Shown here: piece by piece, positions 1-9,620 of the stretch
How the letters are laid out: each line of letters opens with the position of its first letter
Position numbering within the stretch: position 1 is the first letter of the stretch
Assembly: GCF_003952365.1 (NCBI RefSeq)
Contig: NZ_CP034443.1
Location: forward strand, 2,845,001-2,909,000
Direction: 5' to 3'
Length of the DNA: 64,000 nucleotides
Source: Mesorhizobium sp. M9A.F.Ca.ET.002.03.1.2
Lineage (GTDB): Bacteria; Pseudomonadota; Alphaproteobacteria; Rhizobiales; Rhizobiaceae
The notes under the pieces: model-generated
What the model was told of the DNA's origin: nothing
The model's database searches: none
The model's input: only the letters and a program-made list of their open reading frames with translations
Made by a program: the position numbers and the translations under genes

Positions 1-1021
1 CGTTGTGGCTGGCGAGATCACCAGCCATGCCCACATCGATTACAGCCAAGTCGCCCGCGATACGATACTCGATATTGGCTACGACGATGATGCGATTGGC
101 TTTGATGGTCGACGTTGCGCCGTCGTTCTGGCCCTCACCGAGCAGTCGCCCGACATAAGCCAGGGCGTTGATGAAGGACGAGGGCAGGATCTCGGGCAGG
201 GGGCAGGGGATCAGGGCATCATGTTTGGATTCGCATGCAACGAGACGGATACATTGATGCCCCTGCCGATCCAACTCGCTCACCATTTGACGAAAAGACA
301 GGCCGAGGTCCGGAAAGCGGGACAGCTTGGCTGGCTGCGTCCGGACGTGAAATCTCAAGTGTCCGTACGCTACGAAGGGCTCCGCCCGGTGGCGCTGGAT
401 ACCATAGTCCTGTCGACGCAGCATGACGAAGCGGTCTCACAAGCCACGGTCCGCGAAGGCGTCATTGAGGAGATCATAAAACCGGTCCTGCCGGCCCACC
501 TGGATACTTCGGGGATCAGATTTCTGGTCAACCCAACAGGGCGGTTCGTGGTCGGTGGGCCTGCCGGCGACTGCGGCCTCACAGGACGGAAGATCATCGT
601 CGATTCCTACGGTGGGACCGGGCGTCACGGCGGCGGTGCCTTTTCGGGCAAGGACCCATCCAAGGTTGACCGCTCGGCGGCCTATGCCGCCCGGTATGTC
701 GCGAAGAACATCGTTGCCAGCGGCCTTGCGGAGGTCTGCGAGGTTCAGCTTGCCTACGCGATCGGCGTGGCCAGTCCGGTTTCTGTCATGGTCAATACTT
801 TCGGAACCGCAAGGATCGAGGAAAAAAGGATCGAGCGCCTTGTTCTCGAGGTTTTCAATCTCCGACCGAAAGGCATCATCAAGATGCTTGATCTCTTACG
901 CCCGATATACCGCAAGACGGCGACATACGGACACTTCGGGCGTGAAGAGCCTGAGTTCACCTGGGAGAAGACGGACAAAGCTGACGATTTGCTGCGTGAA
1001 GCAGGACCGGCAGCTGCGTGA
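1..1021 (+). CDS. metK: S-adenosylmethionine synthetase, 5'-truncated by window edge
   Basis: Makes S-adenosylmethionine from methionine and ATP in the cytoplasm. The reading frame is open from the first bases, so the true start lies before the window; about 50 N-terminal residues are missing compared with E. coli MetK. Visible family signatures are [10 protein letters not shown], the [16 protein letters not shown] loop and the C-terminal YGHFGRE. The stop falls a few bases before the adenosine kinase start region, so the two probably form one transcript that makes SAM and handles adenosine released from its cycle. It may be a second, island-borne copy, which is inference because the rest of the genome is not seen. 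Family assignment is secure. Confidence 0.95.
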   Translation, partial: VVAGEITSHAHIDYSQVARDTILDIGYDDDAIGFDGRRCAVVLALTEQSPDISQGVDEGRGQDLGQGAGDQGIMFGFACNETDTLMPLPIQLAHHLTKRQAEVRKAGQLGWLRPDVKSQVSVRYEGLRPVALDTIVLSTQHDEAVSQATVREGVIEEIIKPVLPAHLDTSGIRFLVNPTGRFVVGGPAGDCGLTGRKIIVDSYGGTGRHGGGAFSGKDPSKVDRSAAYAARYVAKNIVASGLAEVCEVQLAYAIGVASPVSVMVNTFGTARIEEKRIERLVLEVFNLRPKGIIKMLDLLRPIYRKTATYGHFGREEPEFTWEKTDKADDLLREAGPAAA

Positions 1022-1040
1022 GGGCGGCTGGATCAAGCGC

Positions 1041-2135
1041 ATGCGGCAACCCATTTCAACTCGCGAGACCACGCCCGGCCGGCATGGCAAGAAGCCGGCT
1101 CGGGTTTTTGGCGGAGATTTTGATGCGGATTATGACGTGCTCTGCATCGGTAATGCCATTGTCGACATCATCGCCCAGTGCGACGAGGCATTCCTCGAGA
1201 CCAACGGCATCATCAAGGGAGCGATGAACCTCATCGACACAAGGCGCGCCGAGCTGCTCTACAGCCGCATGGGTCCGGCGATCGAGGCCTCCGGCGGCAG
1301 CGCCGGCAACACGGCGGCCGGCGTCGCCAGCTTTGGCGGCCGCGCCGCCTTCTTCGGCAAGGTCTCCAACGATGCGCTGGGCGAAATCTACGCCCACGAC
1401 ATCCATGCGCAAGGCGTCGCCTTCGACACCACGCCGCTCAAGGGTGAACCGCCGACGGCGCGCTCGATGATCTTCGTCACGCCCGACGGCGAGCGCTCGA
1501 TGAACACCTATCTCGGCGCCTGCGTCGAGCTCGGGCCTGAGGATGTCGAGGCGGACAAGGCCTCTGGCGCCAAGGTCACCTATTTCGAAGGCTATCTGTG
1601 GGATCCGCCGCGCGCCAAGGAAGCAATCCGCCAGACGGCGATGCTGGCGCACGCGGCAGGCCGCGAAGTGTCGATGACCCTGTCGGATTCGTTCTGCGTC
1701 GACCGCTACCGCGACGAGTTCCTCGAGCTGATGCGTTCGGGTACCGTCGACATCGTCTTTGCCAACAGCCACGAGATCAAATCGCTTTACCAGACGGCGT
1801 CGTTCGACGAAGCGCTGGCGCAGATTCGCAAGGATTGCCGCATCGCCGCCGTGACCCGATCGGAAAAAGGCTCGGTGATCGTGCGCGGCGACGAGACCGT
1901 GGTGATCAAGGCGACCGCCATCAAGGAGCTGATCGACACGACGGGCGCCGGCGATCTCTATGCCGCCGGCTTCCTGCATGGCTACACGCAAGGCCGTGAC
2001 TTGCAGACCTGCGGCGACCTTGGCTCACTGGCAGCCGGATTGGTGATCCAGCAGATCGGCCCCAGGCCCCGTCAGAATTTGCGCCGCGAGGCCGAGCAGG
2101 CGGGGCTGACCATTCCGGACGTTCAAACGAGTTAG
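1041..2135 (+). CDS. Adenosine kinase-like PfkB/ribokinase-family sugar kinase
   Basis: Predicted cytoplasmic kinase of the PfkB family, closest in layout to rhizobial adenosine kinases (adenosine to AMP). The N-terminal GNAIVDIIA, the [12 protein letters not shown] substrate loop and the C-terminal [13 protein letters not shown] anion-hole and catalytic-base signature are all present, with Asp of GAGD as expected catalytic base. The frame is open far upstream, but only from the ATG at 1041 onward does the sequence look like the family, and the first ~25 residues from that ATG are unconserved, so the start is uncertain. It follows metK by about 20 bases, suggesting recycling of adenosine from S-adenosylhomocysteine. 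Confidence 0.88.
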   Translation: MRQPISTRETTPGRHGKKPARVFGGDFDADYDVLCIGNAIVDIIAQCDEAFLETNGIIKGAMNLIDTRRAELLYSRMGPAIEASGGSAGNTAAGVASFGGRAAFFGKVSNDALGEIYAHDIHAQGVAFDTTPLKGEPPTARSMIFVTPDGERSMNTYLGACVELGPEDVEADKASGAKVTYFEGYLWDPPRAKEAIRQTAMLAHAAGREVSMTLSDSFCVDRYRDEFLELMRSGTVDIVFANSHEIKSLYQTASFDEALAQIRKDCRIAAVTRSEKGSVIVRGDETVVIKATAIKELIDTTGAGDLYAAGFLHGYTQGRDLQTCGDLGSLAAGLVIQQIGPRPRQNLRREAEQAGLTIPDVQTS

Positions 2136-2200
2136 TGGCCTACCTTCCCGTTGTGCAGGCTATCTCGCCAGAAGCGCAATCACGGAATAGGGAAATCCTG

Positions 2201-3235
2201 ATGTCGAACATGATGAAGGCGCTTGTGAAGGCCAAGGCCGAACCGGGCATCTGGATGGAAGAGGTGCCGGTGCCGGAAATCGGCCCCAACGACGTGCTGA
2301 TCAAGATCAAGAAGACGGCGATCTGCGGCACCGACGTGCACATCTACAATTGGGACCAGTGGGCGCAGAAGACGGTGCCGGTGCCGATGGTGACGGGCCA
2401 TGAATTCGTCGGCACCGTTGCCGATTTCGGCGCAGCGGTCACCGAATACAAGGTCGGCCAGCGTGTATCGGGCGAAGGCCACATCGTCTGCGGCCATTGC
2501 CGCAACTGTCGCGCCGGGCGAGGGCATCTGTGCCGCAACACACTCGGCGTCGGCGTCAACCGTCCGGGCGCGTTCGGCGAGTATCTGGCGATCCCGCAGC
2601 ACAATGTCGTGCCGATCCCCGACGATGTGCCCGATGAGATTGCCGCGATCTTCGATCCCTTGGGCAATGCCGTCCACACCGCATTGTCCTTCGATCTGGT
2701 CGGCGAGGACGTGCTGGTGACTGGCGCCGGGCCGATCGGCATCATGGGCGCGCTCGTCGCCCAATGCGTCGGTGCGCGCAAAGTGGTCATCACTGACATC
2801 AACCCGGTGCGGCTGGCACTGGCGAAAAAGCTCGGCGTCCAGCATGTCGTCGACGCCTCGAAGGAAAAGCTGCGCGACGTCATGCCGGCGCTCGGCATGA
2901 CCGAGGGGTTTGACGTCGGCCTCGAAATGTCGGGCGCAGCCCCCGCCTTCCGCGACATGATCGATACCATGAACAATGGCGGCAAGATCGCCATTCTGGG
3001 CATTGCGCCGACCGGCTTCGAGATCGACTGGAACAAGGTCATCTTCAAGATGCTGCATCTCAAGGGCATCTACGGCCGCGAGATGTTCGAGACCTGGTAC
3101 AAGATGATCGCGCTGGTGCAGGGTCCTCTCGACGTGTCGGGCCTGATCACACACCGCATCGGGGTCGATGACTACCTCGACGGTTTCGAGGCGATGAAGA
3201 GCGGCAATTCGGGGAAGGTGGTGATGGATTGGTAG
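2201..3235 (+). CDS. tdh: L-threonine 3-dehydrogenase
   Basis: Zinc-dependent medium-chain dehydrogenase that oxidises L-threonine to 2-amino-3-ketobutyrate with NAD. The start at 2201 gives 344 residues, the usual length; the upstream in-frame extension to 2135 is not conserved. Visible are the catalytic zinc site (AICGTDVH and GHEFVG), the structural-zinc cysteines ([15 protein letters not shown]) and the Rossmann loop [10 protein letters not shown]. The partner kbl (2-amino-3-ketobutyrate CoA ligase), which normally accompanies tdh, is not next to it. It lies about 65 bases after the kinase on the same strand and may be co-transcribed. Confidence 0.93.
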   Translation: MSNMMKALVKAKAEPGIWMEEVPVPEIGPNDVLIKIKKTAICGTDVHIYNWDQWAQKTVPVPMVTGHEFVGTVADFGAAVTEYKVGQRVSGEGHIVCGHCRNCRAGRGHLCRNTLGVGVNRPGAFGEYLAIPQHNVVPIPDDVPDEIAAIFDPLGNAVHTALSFDLVGEDVLVTGAGPIGIMGALVAQCVGARKVVITDINPVRLALAKKLGVQHVVDASKEKLRDVMPALGMTEGFDVGLEMSGAAPAFRDMIDTMNNGGKIAILGIAPTGFEIDWNKVIFKMLHLKGIYGREMFETWYKMIALVQGPLDVSGLITHRIGVDDYLDGFEAMKSGNSGKVVMDW

Positions 3236-3639
3236 GGATTGCCTTGGCCGCTCTTCAGGAAAAGCTGACGGGACAGCACCCCTCTGGTCCGCCGGACATC
3301 TTCCAACGAGGGGAACATGGCTGGGTGGAGAGCTATGGCTCCGCTAGGTGCGCCCCCTAATCATGATACGGCGACGTATCGCGGCCCATCCGATAACGGT
3401 CGATGGTGGCAATTCGCCTCAGCCGATGACGGAAATCCGGTGAACGGATGCTCACAGGCCCCCACGCGATCGTCTATTTCCTAAGATCTGCGATTGAGGT
3501 CGAGGTGTTGCCGCCGTTTCAGCGGGTAAGATGCGTTAGACGACTTCCGGTACCTTTCCGGTCAGCGAATTAACGAAGGCAACGAGCCGCATTGGACAGG
3601 TCGTGCCATTCCGGTTCGGGGGAAGTATGGCGCGGCTCA
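3236..3639. other. Intergenic stretch, no gene seen
   Basis: About 400 bases after tdh. No open frame with family resemblance and no clear hairpin with a T-run were seen. It leads into transposase remnants. Confidence 0.5.
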
Positions 3640-4146
3640 GCATGGCGACACGGTCGGAACTGAAGCGGCGATCGTGGAGCGTTATCGCGGCGTTGACAAG
3701 CGGCGCATTCTGAATGAGTTCGGGGCGGTAATCGGCTATTATCGCAAGCGCGCGCGATCCGTCTTATGAACCGTCGTGAGCAGAGGCCGTCTGCGAGCAA
3801 GAGCCGCAGCCGCTGTTACGGCAGCGATGTCCGCGAGGCGCTCATCGTGTTGTGGGAGGCTTCGGAGCGGCTGAGGTCCGCATCGTCGCTCGCGGCGGCC
3901 AGCGCCGCCGGGCAGGAATGAGTTCGGCAGTTCGCCGCTCGGTGCAAGCCCGCACCTCGGCGATTGGAAAGATCCGCCGCCCGGCTTTGTTGAGCGCATT
4001 CGGGCACGTCTTGGTCGGGGAGCTTCGTGCAGACGATGGTGCTGACCGAAATTGCCACCGGCTGGACCGAATGCATTCCGGTCCGCACGCGCAACAGCGG
4101 CAATGTGATCATGGCGATCAAGCAGGCCCGCTCGCGGTTTCCCTGA
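3640..4146 (+). pseudogene. Decayed integrase-core transposase remnant
   Basis: Conceptual translation in shifting frames gives pieces typical of a DDE integrase-type transposase: RRILNEFGAVIGYYRKRA near 3700, GSDVREALIVLWEASERL near 3822-3875, then TMVLTEIATGWTECIPV near 4033-4085, the stretch after the first catalytic Asp. The pieces are joined by deletions and stops, so no functional protein can be made. It marks past insertion activity just before the type III regulator. The exact IS family is not certain; an ISNCY-like element is my best guess. Confidence 0.65.
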
Positions 4147-4556
4147 CCCTGTGCTGCTGTTTGCCGGCATCCGCCCGCACAGGAAGAGCTTGGAAAGCGG
4201 TCGATCGTCGTGGCCTGAATGCGGAAATCGAGGAGCCGTTGGTCGTCGATCTCCAGCCTGAACGCGGTCGTTTCCTGGTGCCGCAAATCGGCTGTTGCAT
4301 ACACATCCCTGTCAGACGTCAGTTTTCCTCGCCCATTTTGGTGTCGAGATGCGAAGTGCTCTTTTGGACCAGCAAGGCTTTTTGGAAATCTGAGAGCGGC
4401 TTTCCGCGGGGCGCTCCATTTTTGAGCATCAAGCTACCACAGCCAATGACGCGCAGGTTCCACCAGACTCGCCAGCCTTGAAGGACAGCGAAATAGCAGA
4501 GCACGACAGACACAACAATCCATCAGGAAGCCGCAGTCGTTGAAGATGCGGCGCTG
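4147..4556. other. Intergenic stretch, no gene seen
   Basis: About 400 bases between the transposase remnant and the nod box. Open frames occur on both strands, but none resembles a known family or has a convincing ribosome binding site. Confidence 0.4.
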
Positions 4557-4557
4557 C

Positions 4558-4605
4558 ATCCATACCGTGGATGCATTCGATCCAAATAATCGATTTGTTC
4601 AATCA
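4558..4605 (+). promoter_or_regulatory. nod box (NodD binding site) upstream of ttsI
   Basis: The segment begins ATCCATACCGTGGATG and continues through ATCCAAATAATCGATTT to CAATC. It matches the rhizobial nod box consensus (ATCCAYNNYRYRGATG...ATCNAAACAATCRATTTTACCAATC) almost throughout, with about four to five mismatches in the 3' third. It lies about 305 bases before the ttsI ATG, in the right orientation. In rhizobia NodD plus flavonoid drives ttsI from such a box, so flavonoid control of the type III system is the expected role. Confidence 0.88.
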
Positions 4606-4630
4606 GTTTCTCGAAAGCTAACCCTACCCT
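4600..4630 (+). promoter_or_regulatory. tts-box-like element overlapping the nod box end
   Basis: The core TCAGTTTCTCGAAAGCT at 4603-4619, followed by AACCCTACC, resembles the TtsI-binding tts box. The same core, with CC for TT, occurs at 52012-52028 before the effector gene. The element begins inside the last bases of the nod box, so NodD and TtsI sites share sequence. Autoregulation of ttsI is inferred from this and not proven. Confidence 0.65.
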
Positions 4631-4911
4631 CTGTGGGAATCGGGCTCTGGGCCGCGACGCTGCCTTGCGAGCGCAGGGGCTGCACGTAGGAGAGATGATG
4701 CAACGAGAAATCGCACGCGGGTTGCTGGCGTCGTGGGTTCGCCGACCGGCGTATTTGAGCCCGTCAGTTGGTCCTCACCCGCGCCTATTGCCACCGAGCG
4801 ACTTGCATGTCCCTCCAACTCGGACCTGTTCCGAGAGATGCGACGAGTTGTGCGCCGTGTGCTCCGATCAGATGGCCGCCGGTGACGCGTCTCTCTTCGA
4901 TAGGAGATGAA

Positions 4912-5598
4912 ATGCGAACGCTGCTCGTGGATCATCATGCGGATCTTGCGCGCGCCATGCGACTTGCGCTCGGGGATGGCGGCTTCGTCGTTGATGTCGT
5001 TGGTACTCTGGAACTGGCCTCGAGTGCATTTTCTTGCGCCAGCTATGAAATTCTCCTGCTGGAATTGGCTCTGCCAGATGGCGATGGCTTGGGTTGGCTG
5101 AGGCAGTTGAGGACCCACGGGCATTCAGTTCCTGCCGTCATTATGAGCAGCCTTAACGATCTCGATAAGCGAATTGCGATCTTCAACGGTGGTGCGGACG
5201 ACTTTCTGCTCAAACCCGTCTCTACCGATGAGCTTATCGCCAGAATGAGAGCCATTCTGCGCCGGGCGTCACAGATGACCGACCTGAGGCTCGTATTTGG
5301 CAATCTCAACTTCGATCCGGTCGCCCGGCAGGTTTTCGTTGCTGGGCACCCAATGATGATCGCACGTCGCGAACTCTGTATTCTAGAGCATCTGCTTAAC
5401 CGGGCAGGCCGCATCGTGCCCCGTGCGCAGTTGGAAGATCACCTCTATTCGTTCAACGACGACGTGTCTGCCAACGCGCTTGAAGTCGGAATCTATCGTT
5501 TACGTGGACATCTGACCAGATCAGGTGCAACGCCACGGATCAAGACCATCCGTGGCATTGGCTACATTCTAGAATTGACTGACGCGTCATCCGCATAG
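4912..5598 (+). CDS. ttsI: TtsI-type response regulator of type III secretion
   Basis: Two-domain OmpR-like regulator of 228 residues. The receiver domain is residues 1-115 and the winged-helix DNA-binding domain about 130-222. In rhizobia TtsI binds tts boxes and switches on type III secretion and effector genes. The phosphoacceptor position holds Glu51 (LLLELALPDGDG) where most receivers have Asp; this replacement is a recognised TtsI trait and suggests phosphorylation-independent activity. Lys101 is kept (FLLKP). The ATG at 4912 is preceded by TAGGAGATGA, a strong ribosome site; the longer frame from 4768 is not needed. Next is rhcC2, in the order ttsI-rhcC2-y4xK also known from Sinorhizobium fredii NGR234. 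Confidence 0.9.
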   Translation: MRTLLVDHHADLARAMRLALGDGGFVVDVVGTLELASSAFSCASYEILLLELALPDGDGLGWLRQLRTHGHSVPAVIMSSLNDLDKRIAIFNGGADDFLLKPVSTDELIARMRAILRRASQMTDLRLVFGNLNFDPVARQVFVAGHPMMIARRELCILEHLLNRAGRIVPRAQLEDHLYSFNDDVSANALEVGIYRLRGHLTRSGATPRIKTIRGIGYILELTDASSA

Positions 5599-5624
5599 TT
5601 TGTCGAATCGAAAGAAGATCTATT

Positions 5625-7091
5625 TTGCTGATCCTTCAACATCCTTGCCCTGCGCTCAATTGGCGGGCGATCGCCATCAAGGTTCCGAGACCTGCAGTGC
5701 CCCGTTACCTGGGCCATCTCCTCTGCGCGCTTATTGTGACTTTCCCACTTGGTGTCGCGGCGCAAAACAAGCAGGACAAAGGCGCGCCGCGTGCGGCTTC
5801 GAATAGCATCAATGCCACGCTGACCCTTTCCTCTTCGCTCGGGGAGACCGTTCATCTGCCCGCGCCAGCCACGACCATCTTTGTTGCTGACCCGACGATC
5901 GCGGATTTTCAGGCACCATCGAGCAAAACAATCTTCGTCTTTGGCAAGAAATCGGGGCGGACCAGCCTATTCGCCTTGGACGGCAACGGCGAGCCTCTCG
6001 CCGAATTGCGTATCGTTGTCACGCAACCGATCGGGGATTTACGCGCCATGTTGCGGGAGCAGGTCGGCGACTATCCCATCCGCGTCAACTATACGCCGCG
6101 CGGCGCAATCCTTAGCGGGACGGCGCCCGACGCAGAGGTCGCCGACACCGCAAAAAGAGTCACTGAGCAATATCTGGGCGACGGAGCGCAAGTCGTCAAC
6201 AACATCAAGGTCGCTGGATCCCTGCAAGTTAACCTCAGCGTGCGCGTAGCCGAAGTCTCACGCAGCGCCATGAAGTCACTTGGCGTCAACCTGTCCGCCT
6301 TCGGTCAAATCGGCAATTTCAAAGTGGGCGTTCTAAGCGGAAGCGGTGCAAGCGCTGGATCTGGTTCAACCCAGGGTGGCGGTACAGCAGAAATCGGATT
6401 CGACAACGGTGTCGTCAACGTCAGCGCGGTTCTCGACGCGCTCGCCAAGGAGCATATAGCTTCCGTCCTGGCTGAGCCGAACCTCACCGCTATGTCGGGT
6501 GAAAAAGCCAGCTTTCTAGCTGGCGGCGAATTTCCCATTCCTGTCCTGCAGGAAAACAGGCAGGTATCGGTTGAATTCCGTCACTTCGGCGTCAGTCTGG
6601 AATTTGTGCCGACAGTTCTCAGCAACAATCAAATCAACATTCACGTAACGCCCGAAGTCAGTGAACTGTCGACGCAAGGTGCCGTGCAAATCAACGGAAT
6701 TTCCGTGCCGGCAGTTTCCACGCGCCGAGCCGATACGGTCGTCGAACTCGCCAGTGGGCAGAGCTTCGCAATCGGCGGTCTAATCAGGCGGAACGTCAAC
6801 AATGATGTCAGGGCCTTTCCCTGGCTCGGAGAAATGCCGATCCTGGGACCGCTTTTTCGCTCGTCCTCGTTTCAAAAAGAGGAGTCAGAACTGGTCATTC
6901 TAGTTACGCCTTACATTGTAAGACCAGGCTCCAACCCAAACCAGATGAGCGCACCTACGGAGCGGGCGGCACCGGCTTTGAACGGAGGGGGCGCTCCGAC
7001 GAATTCCGTGGCAAGTCCCCCGCGAGACCGCGCTGCTATCCGTGCGGGCGCGCCAAGCGCCCAGGGCGGTCTCGGCTTCATCATCGAATAG
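5625..7091 (+). CDS. rhcC2: Type III secretion outer-membrane secretin RhcC2
   Basis: Secretin-family outer-membrane ring protein. In rhizobial type III systems the secretin is split, RhcC2 carrying the membrane domain. An N-terminal signal peptide is visible (LGHLLCALIVTFPLGVAAQ), then an N-domain with a BON-like segment (about residues 135-200), then the secretin domain to about residue 430, including VLAEPNLTAMSGEKASFLAGGE, PILGPLFRS and ELVILVTPYIVRP. The closest overall layout is the CpaC secretin of Tad pili. A TTG at 5625 opens the frame, but a GTG at 5697, immediately before the signal peptide, may be the real start. It follows ttsI by 26 bases. Confidence 0.85.
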   Translation: MLILQHPCPALNWRAIAIKVPRPAVPRYLGHLLCALIVTFPLGVAAQNKQDKGAPRAASNSINATLTLSSSLGETVHLPAPATTIFVADPTIADFQAPSSKTIFVFGKKSGRTSLFALDGNGEPLAELRIVVTQPIGDLRAMLREQVGDYPIRVNYTPRGAILSGTAPDAEVADTAKRVTEQYLGDGAQVVNNIKVAGSLQVNLSVRVAEVSRSAMKSLGVNLSAFGQIGNFKVGVLSGSGASAGSGSTQGGGTAEIGFDNGVVNVSAVLDALAKEHIASVLAEPNLTAMSGEKASFLAGGEFPIPVLQENRQVSVEFRHFGVSLEFVPTVLSNNQINIHVTPEVSELSTQGAVQINGISVPAVSTRRADTVVELASGQSFAIGGLIRRNVNNDVRAFPWLGEMPILGPLFRSSSFQKEESELVILVTPYIVRPGSNPNQMSAPTERAAPALNGGGAPTNSVASPPRDRAAIRAGAPSAQGGLGFIIE

Positions 7092-7100
7092 TGTCGTCCA

Positions 7101-7664
7101 ATGATGTTGCGTTTTATAGTCCTCTTTGTCGCTCTGGCACCAAGCGTAAGTGGCTGCACAAGCACTACGCCAGTTGATGTCGAACCATCGGCATCAATGC
7201 TTGTCCGAGAGGAGACCACCCTCCTGACGTTGCAAAGCCTGCGCGCTTCCGAACGGCAGCGTTTGCGTGATTTCCTAAACAAGGCCAGTCGCGGCCGATT
7301 CGATGCCCTCCACCTCCTCATCAGCGGTTCGCCCCAGCTCAGCGCAGGGGTAGCCCATCAGGCCAGGCAGTTGGCAATCGAAGCAGACAACATTCAATTG
7401 CTCGATCAACACGACGCCGGCTCAGTGCGAATTGAGGCGATTGTCTATCACGCCCGTCCGCCGGTCTGTCCCTCATATGGTGCCTTACCCAATGAAGAAT
7501 CCTTCAAACAGCCGCTTGGTTGTTCGACAGGATTTAACCTGGCCGTGATGGTCAACGATCCGCGCGATCTGCTCGACAATCAGGCCGTCAAGTCCGGCGA
7601 TGGCGATCGTGCTTCTGTACCAGTTGCCACTTACAGAACGTTCGGGACGGATAAAGGTGGCTGA
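7101..7664 (+). CDS. CpaD/Y4xK-like lipoprotein of the type III locus
   Basis: A 187-residue lipoprotein: signal peptide with lipobox ending VSGC, Cys19 being the lipidation site. The C-terminal half contains GCSTGFNLAVMVNDPRDLL, the signature of CpaD pilus lipoproteins that assist CpaC secretins. It lies 9 bases after rhcC2, in the position of y4xK of S. fredii NGR234. A role as a secretin-assisting lipoprotein (pilotin-like) is inferred from family and position. The ATG at 7101 has no strong ribosome site, which fits translational coupling. Confidence 0.75.
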   Translation: MMLRFIVLFVALAPSVSGCTSTTPVDVEPSASMLVREETTLLTLQSLRASERQRLRDFLNKASRGRFDALHLLISGSPQLSAGVAHQARQLAIEADNIQLLDQHDAGSVRIEAIVYHARPPVCPSYGALPNEESFKQPLGCSTGFNLAVMVNDPRDLLDNQAVKSGDGDRASVPVATYRTFGTDKGG

Positions 7665-7696
7665 TACCGGCCCTTATCTTGGCAGCACTCCTACCG

Positions 7697-7718
7697 GAGA
7701 TTGAAAGCTTCCAATCTC
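7697..7718. repeat. 22-bp near-perfect palindrome
   Basis: GAGATTGAAAGCTTCCAATC and its continuation form arms of GAGATTG and CAATCTC around an AAGCTT centre, between the y4xK-like gene and the acyltransferase. There is no T-run after it, so it could be a weak terminator or an operator for the next gene. Confidence 0.4.
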
Positions 7719-7748
7719 GTCCTGATCTAAAATCAAAGGAACCGCTGG

Positions 7749-9620
7749 ATGCAATATAGGCGCGATATCGCGGGCCTTAGGGCTGTTGCTGTACTTCCGG
7801 TCGTACTCTTTCATTTCGGAATTTCGGCGATCCCGGGTGGCTTTAGCGGGGTTGATATCTTCTTCGTCATCTCCGGCTACCTTATCAGCGGAAGCCTCTT
7901 GGATGACCTTGAACGCGGCCAATTTTCGATCGTCAACTTCTACTGGCGCCGTGCCCGGCGCATTCTGCCGGCTCTCGTCTTTGTGATGCTTCTCACCTGC
8001 ATTGCCGCATTGTTCATTCTTCTGCCATCGGATCTGCGCGAATTCGGTCTTAGCATCATAGCTGCCTCGACCTTCTGGTCGAACGTTTTTTTCTGGAAAA
8101 CGTCAAGTTACTTCTCGATCGATGCCGCGCTTCGACCACTGTTGCACACCTGGTCGCTTTCCGTAGAGGAGCAGTACTACATCTTCGCCCCAATCCTGAT
8201 GTTCCTAATCTATCGCTACATCGGGAAGCGCTGGCTGACGACACTTCTTCCGATAATTCTCTGCAGCTTCGTAATGGCGGTGATGGCGACATCGCTGGCG
8301 CCCACCGCCGGATTCTATCTGCTGCCGACCCGAATCTGGGAACTCATGTTGGGCGCCCTGCTCATGCTCAAACGCCCCCCGCCGTTGGGCAACAGATTCC
8401 TGATGGAGTCGGTGGGGTTGGCCGGATTTGGCCTTCTCGCCATCGGGTTCTTCGCGCTTTCGGAGAGCGACCCGTTCCCAGGCTACAACGCCTTGTATCC
8501 ATGCATCGGAACGGCCCTTCTGATCTATGTTGGCCAAAATTCCCCCTCGACGGTCGCCAGCCGCATGCTCGAAGTCCGGCCGCTGGTCTGGATTGGGCTC
8601 ATCTCGTATTCTTTGTATCTTGTTCACTGGCCGCTCAATGCGTTCGCGCATTATCTTTCGTTCCAAAAACTCGATCCTTTGATGACCGGTGCGATGTTGG
8701 TAGCAAGCCTCGCATTGGCTGCATTCTCCTGGAAGTTTGTAGAGCAGCCGTTTCGACAGAAGAGGGCCTTCACCGCCCCGGGGCCTATCTTTGCCTTTTC
8801 AGCGCTCGCGATCGTTGTTCTTTGTGCCGGCGGAGCGGCGGGGGCGCTCGGCAACGGCTTTCCGCAACGGTTTCCGGACTATGTCCAGCGGCGCATTTCC
8901 GTCGGGGACTGGAGGAATGGCATCTGTTTCAACGAGGGCACCAGCCGGATCGAAAGCTGGAATATGGAGGATTGCACGCGCACTCGCGGTTTTCCAACAA
9001 CGGTTTTTTTGTGGGGCGACTCCTTCGCCGCGCACTATGTTTCCGGCCTGGGTGCTAACATAAATCGGTTGCAGGCGAACATCGTGGAATATACGTACGC
9101 CGGCTGCCCGCCGATACTCTCTTACTACTCTTACGCTCGTCTTGATTGTGTCCGGTTCAATCGCAAGGCCTTGGACATCATCTTGGAAGCGGACATCAAG
9201 ACGGTTATCCTCAGCGGTAAATGGAGTGACTATGAGGTCAGAGGCTTCGACGGTCTTCAGCAAACAATCGATACGCTTCGTGCCCTGGGCGTGCGCGTGT
9301 TTGTCATCGGCCAGTCTCCGCAGTTCCCAACTGACGTCCGGAAAATTGCGTTCTTCGCCAAGCGCCAAAATCTGGACGATACGTCCTGGCCGATGGCGAT
9401 GGACCCCGGCATCAACGAACGTGTGCGCTCATTTACCAAAGGCGCCACATTCATCGATCCGCTGAAATTCCTGTGCAGCGCAGGACGCTGCCCCTATTCC
9501 GACAGAGGAGAGTTTATGTATTTCGACTATGGTCATTTCTCTTCAGCCGGCGCCACACTGGCAATCTCGAAATACTGGCCGGCTTTTGGCAAAGACAATG
9601 CTCTTCCTAAGACGAAGTAG
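7749..9620 (+). CDS. OafA-type O-acyltransferase with SGNH domain
   Basis: Inner-membrane acyltransferase of 623 residues, expected to acylate (often O-acetylate) surface polysaccharide or LPS. The N-terminal acyltransferase-3 domain (about residues 1-340, ten or so hydrophobic helices) has the family signatures YRRDIAGLRAVAV, FHFG, FFVISGYLI, YWRRARRILPAL and SVEEQYY. The C-terminal half is an SGNH/GDSL-type domain with WGDSF near residue 423 and DYGH near residue 597, the catalytic Ser and Asp/His positions. The ATG at 7749 follows AAAGGAACCGCTGG. The substrate cannot be told from sequence; LPS or exopolysaccharide relevant to the plant is plausible. Confidence 0.88.
   Translation: MQYRRDIAGLRAVAVLPVVLFHFGISAIPGGFSGVDIFFVISGYLISGSLLDDLERGQFSIVNFYWRRARRILPALVFVMLLTCIAALFILLPSDLREFGLSIIAASTFWSNVFFWKTSSYFSIDAALRPLLHTWSLSVEEQYYIFAPILMFLIYRYIGKRWLTTLLPIILCSFVMAVMATSLAPTAGFYLLPTRIWELMLGALLMLKRPPPLGNRFLMESVGLAGFGLLAIGFFALSESDPFPGYNALYPCIGTALLIYVGQNSPSTVASRMLEVRPLVWIGLISYSLYLVHWPLNAFAHYLSFQKLDPLMTGAMLVASLALAAFSWKFVEQPFRQKRAFTAPGPIFAFSALAIVVLCAGGAAGALGNGFPQRFPDYVQRRISVGDWRNGICFNEGTSRIESWNMEDCTRTRGFPTTVFLWGDSFAAHYVSGLGANINRLQANIVEYTYAGCPPILSYYSYARLDCVRFNRKALDIILEADIKTVILSGKWSDYEVRGFDGLQQTIDTLRALGVRVFVIGQSPQFPTDVRKIAFFAKRQNLDDTSWPMAMDPGINERVRSFTKGATFIDPLKFLCSAGRCPYSDRGEFMYFDYGHFSSAGATLAISKYWPAFGKDNALPKTK

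Noticed and set aside
4768..4911. Upstream extension of the ttsI frame
   Set aside because: Residues do not resemble a receiver N-terminus, and the ATG at 4912 has the strong ribosome site and standard family start.
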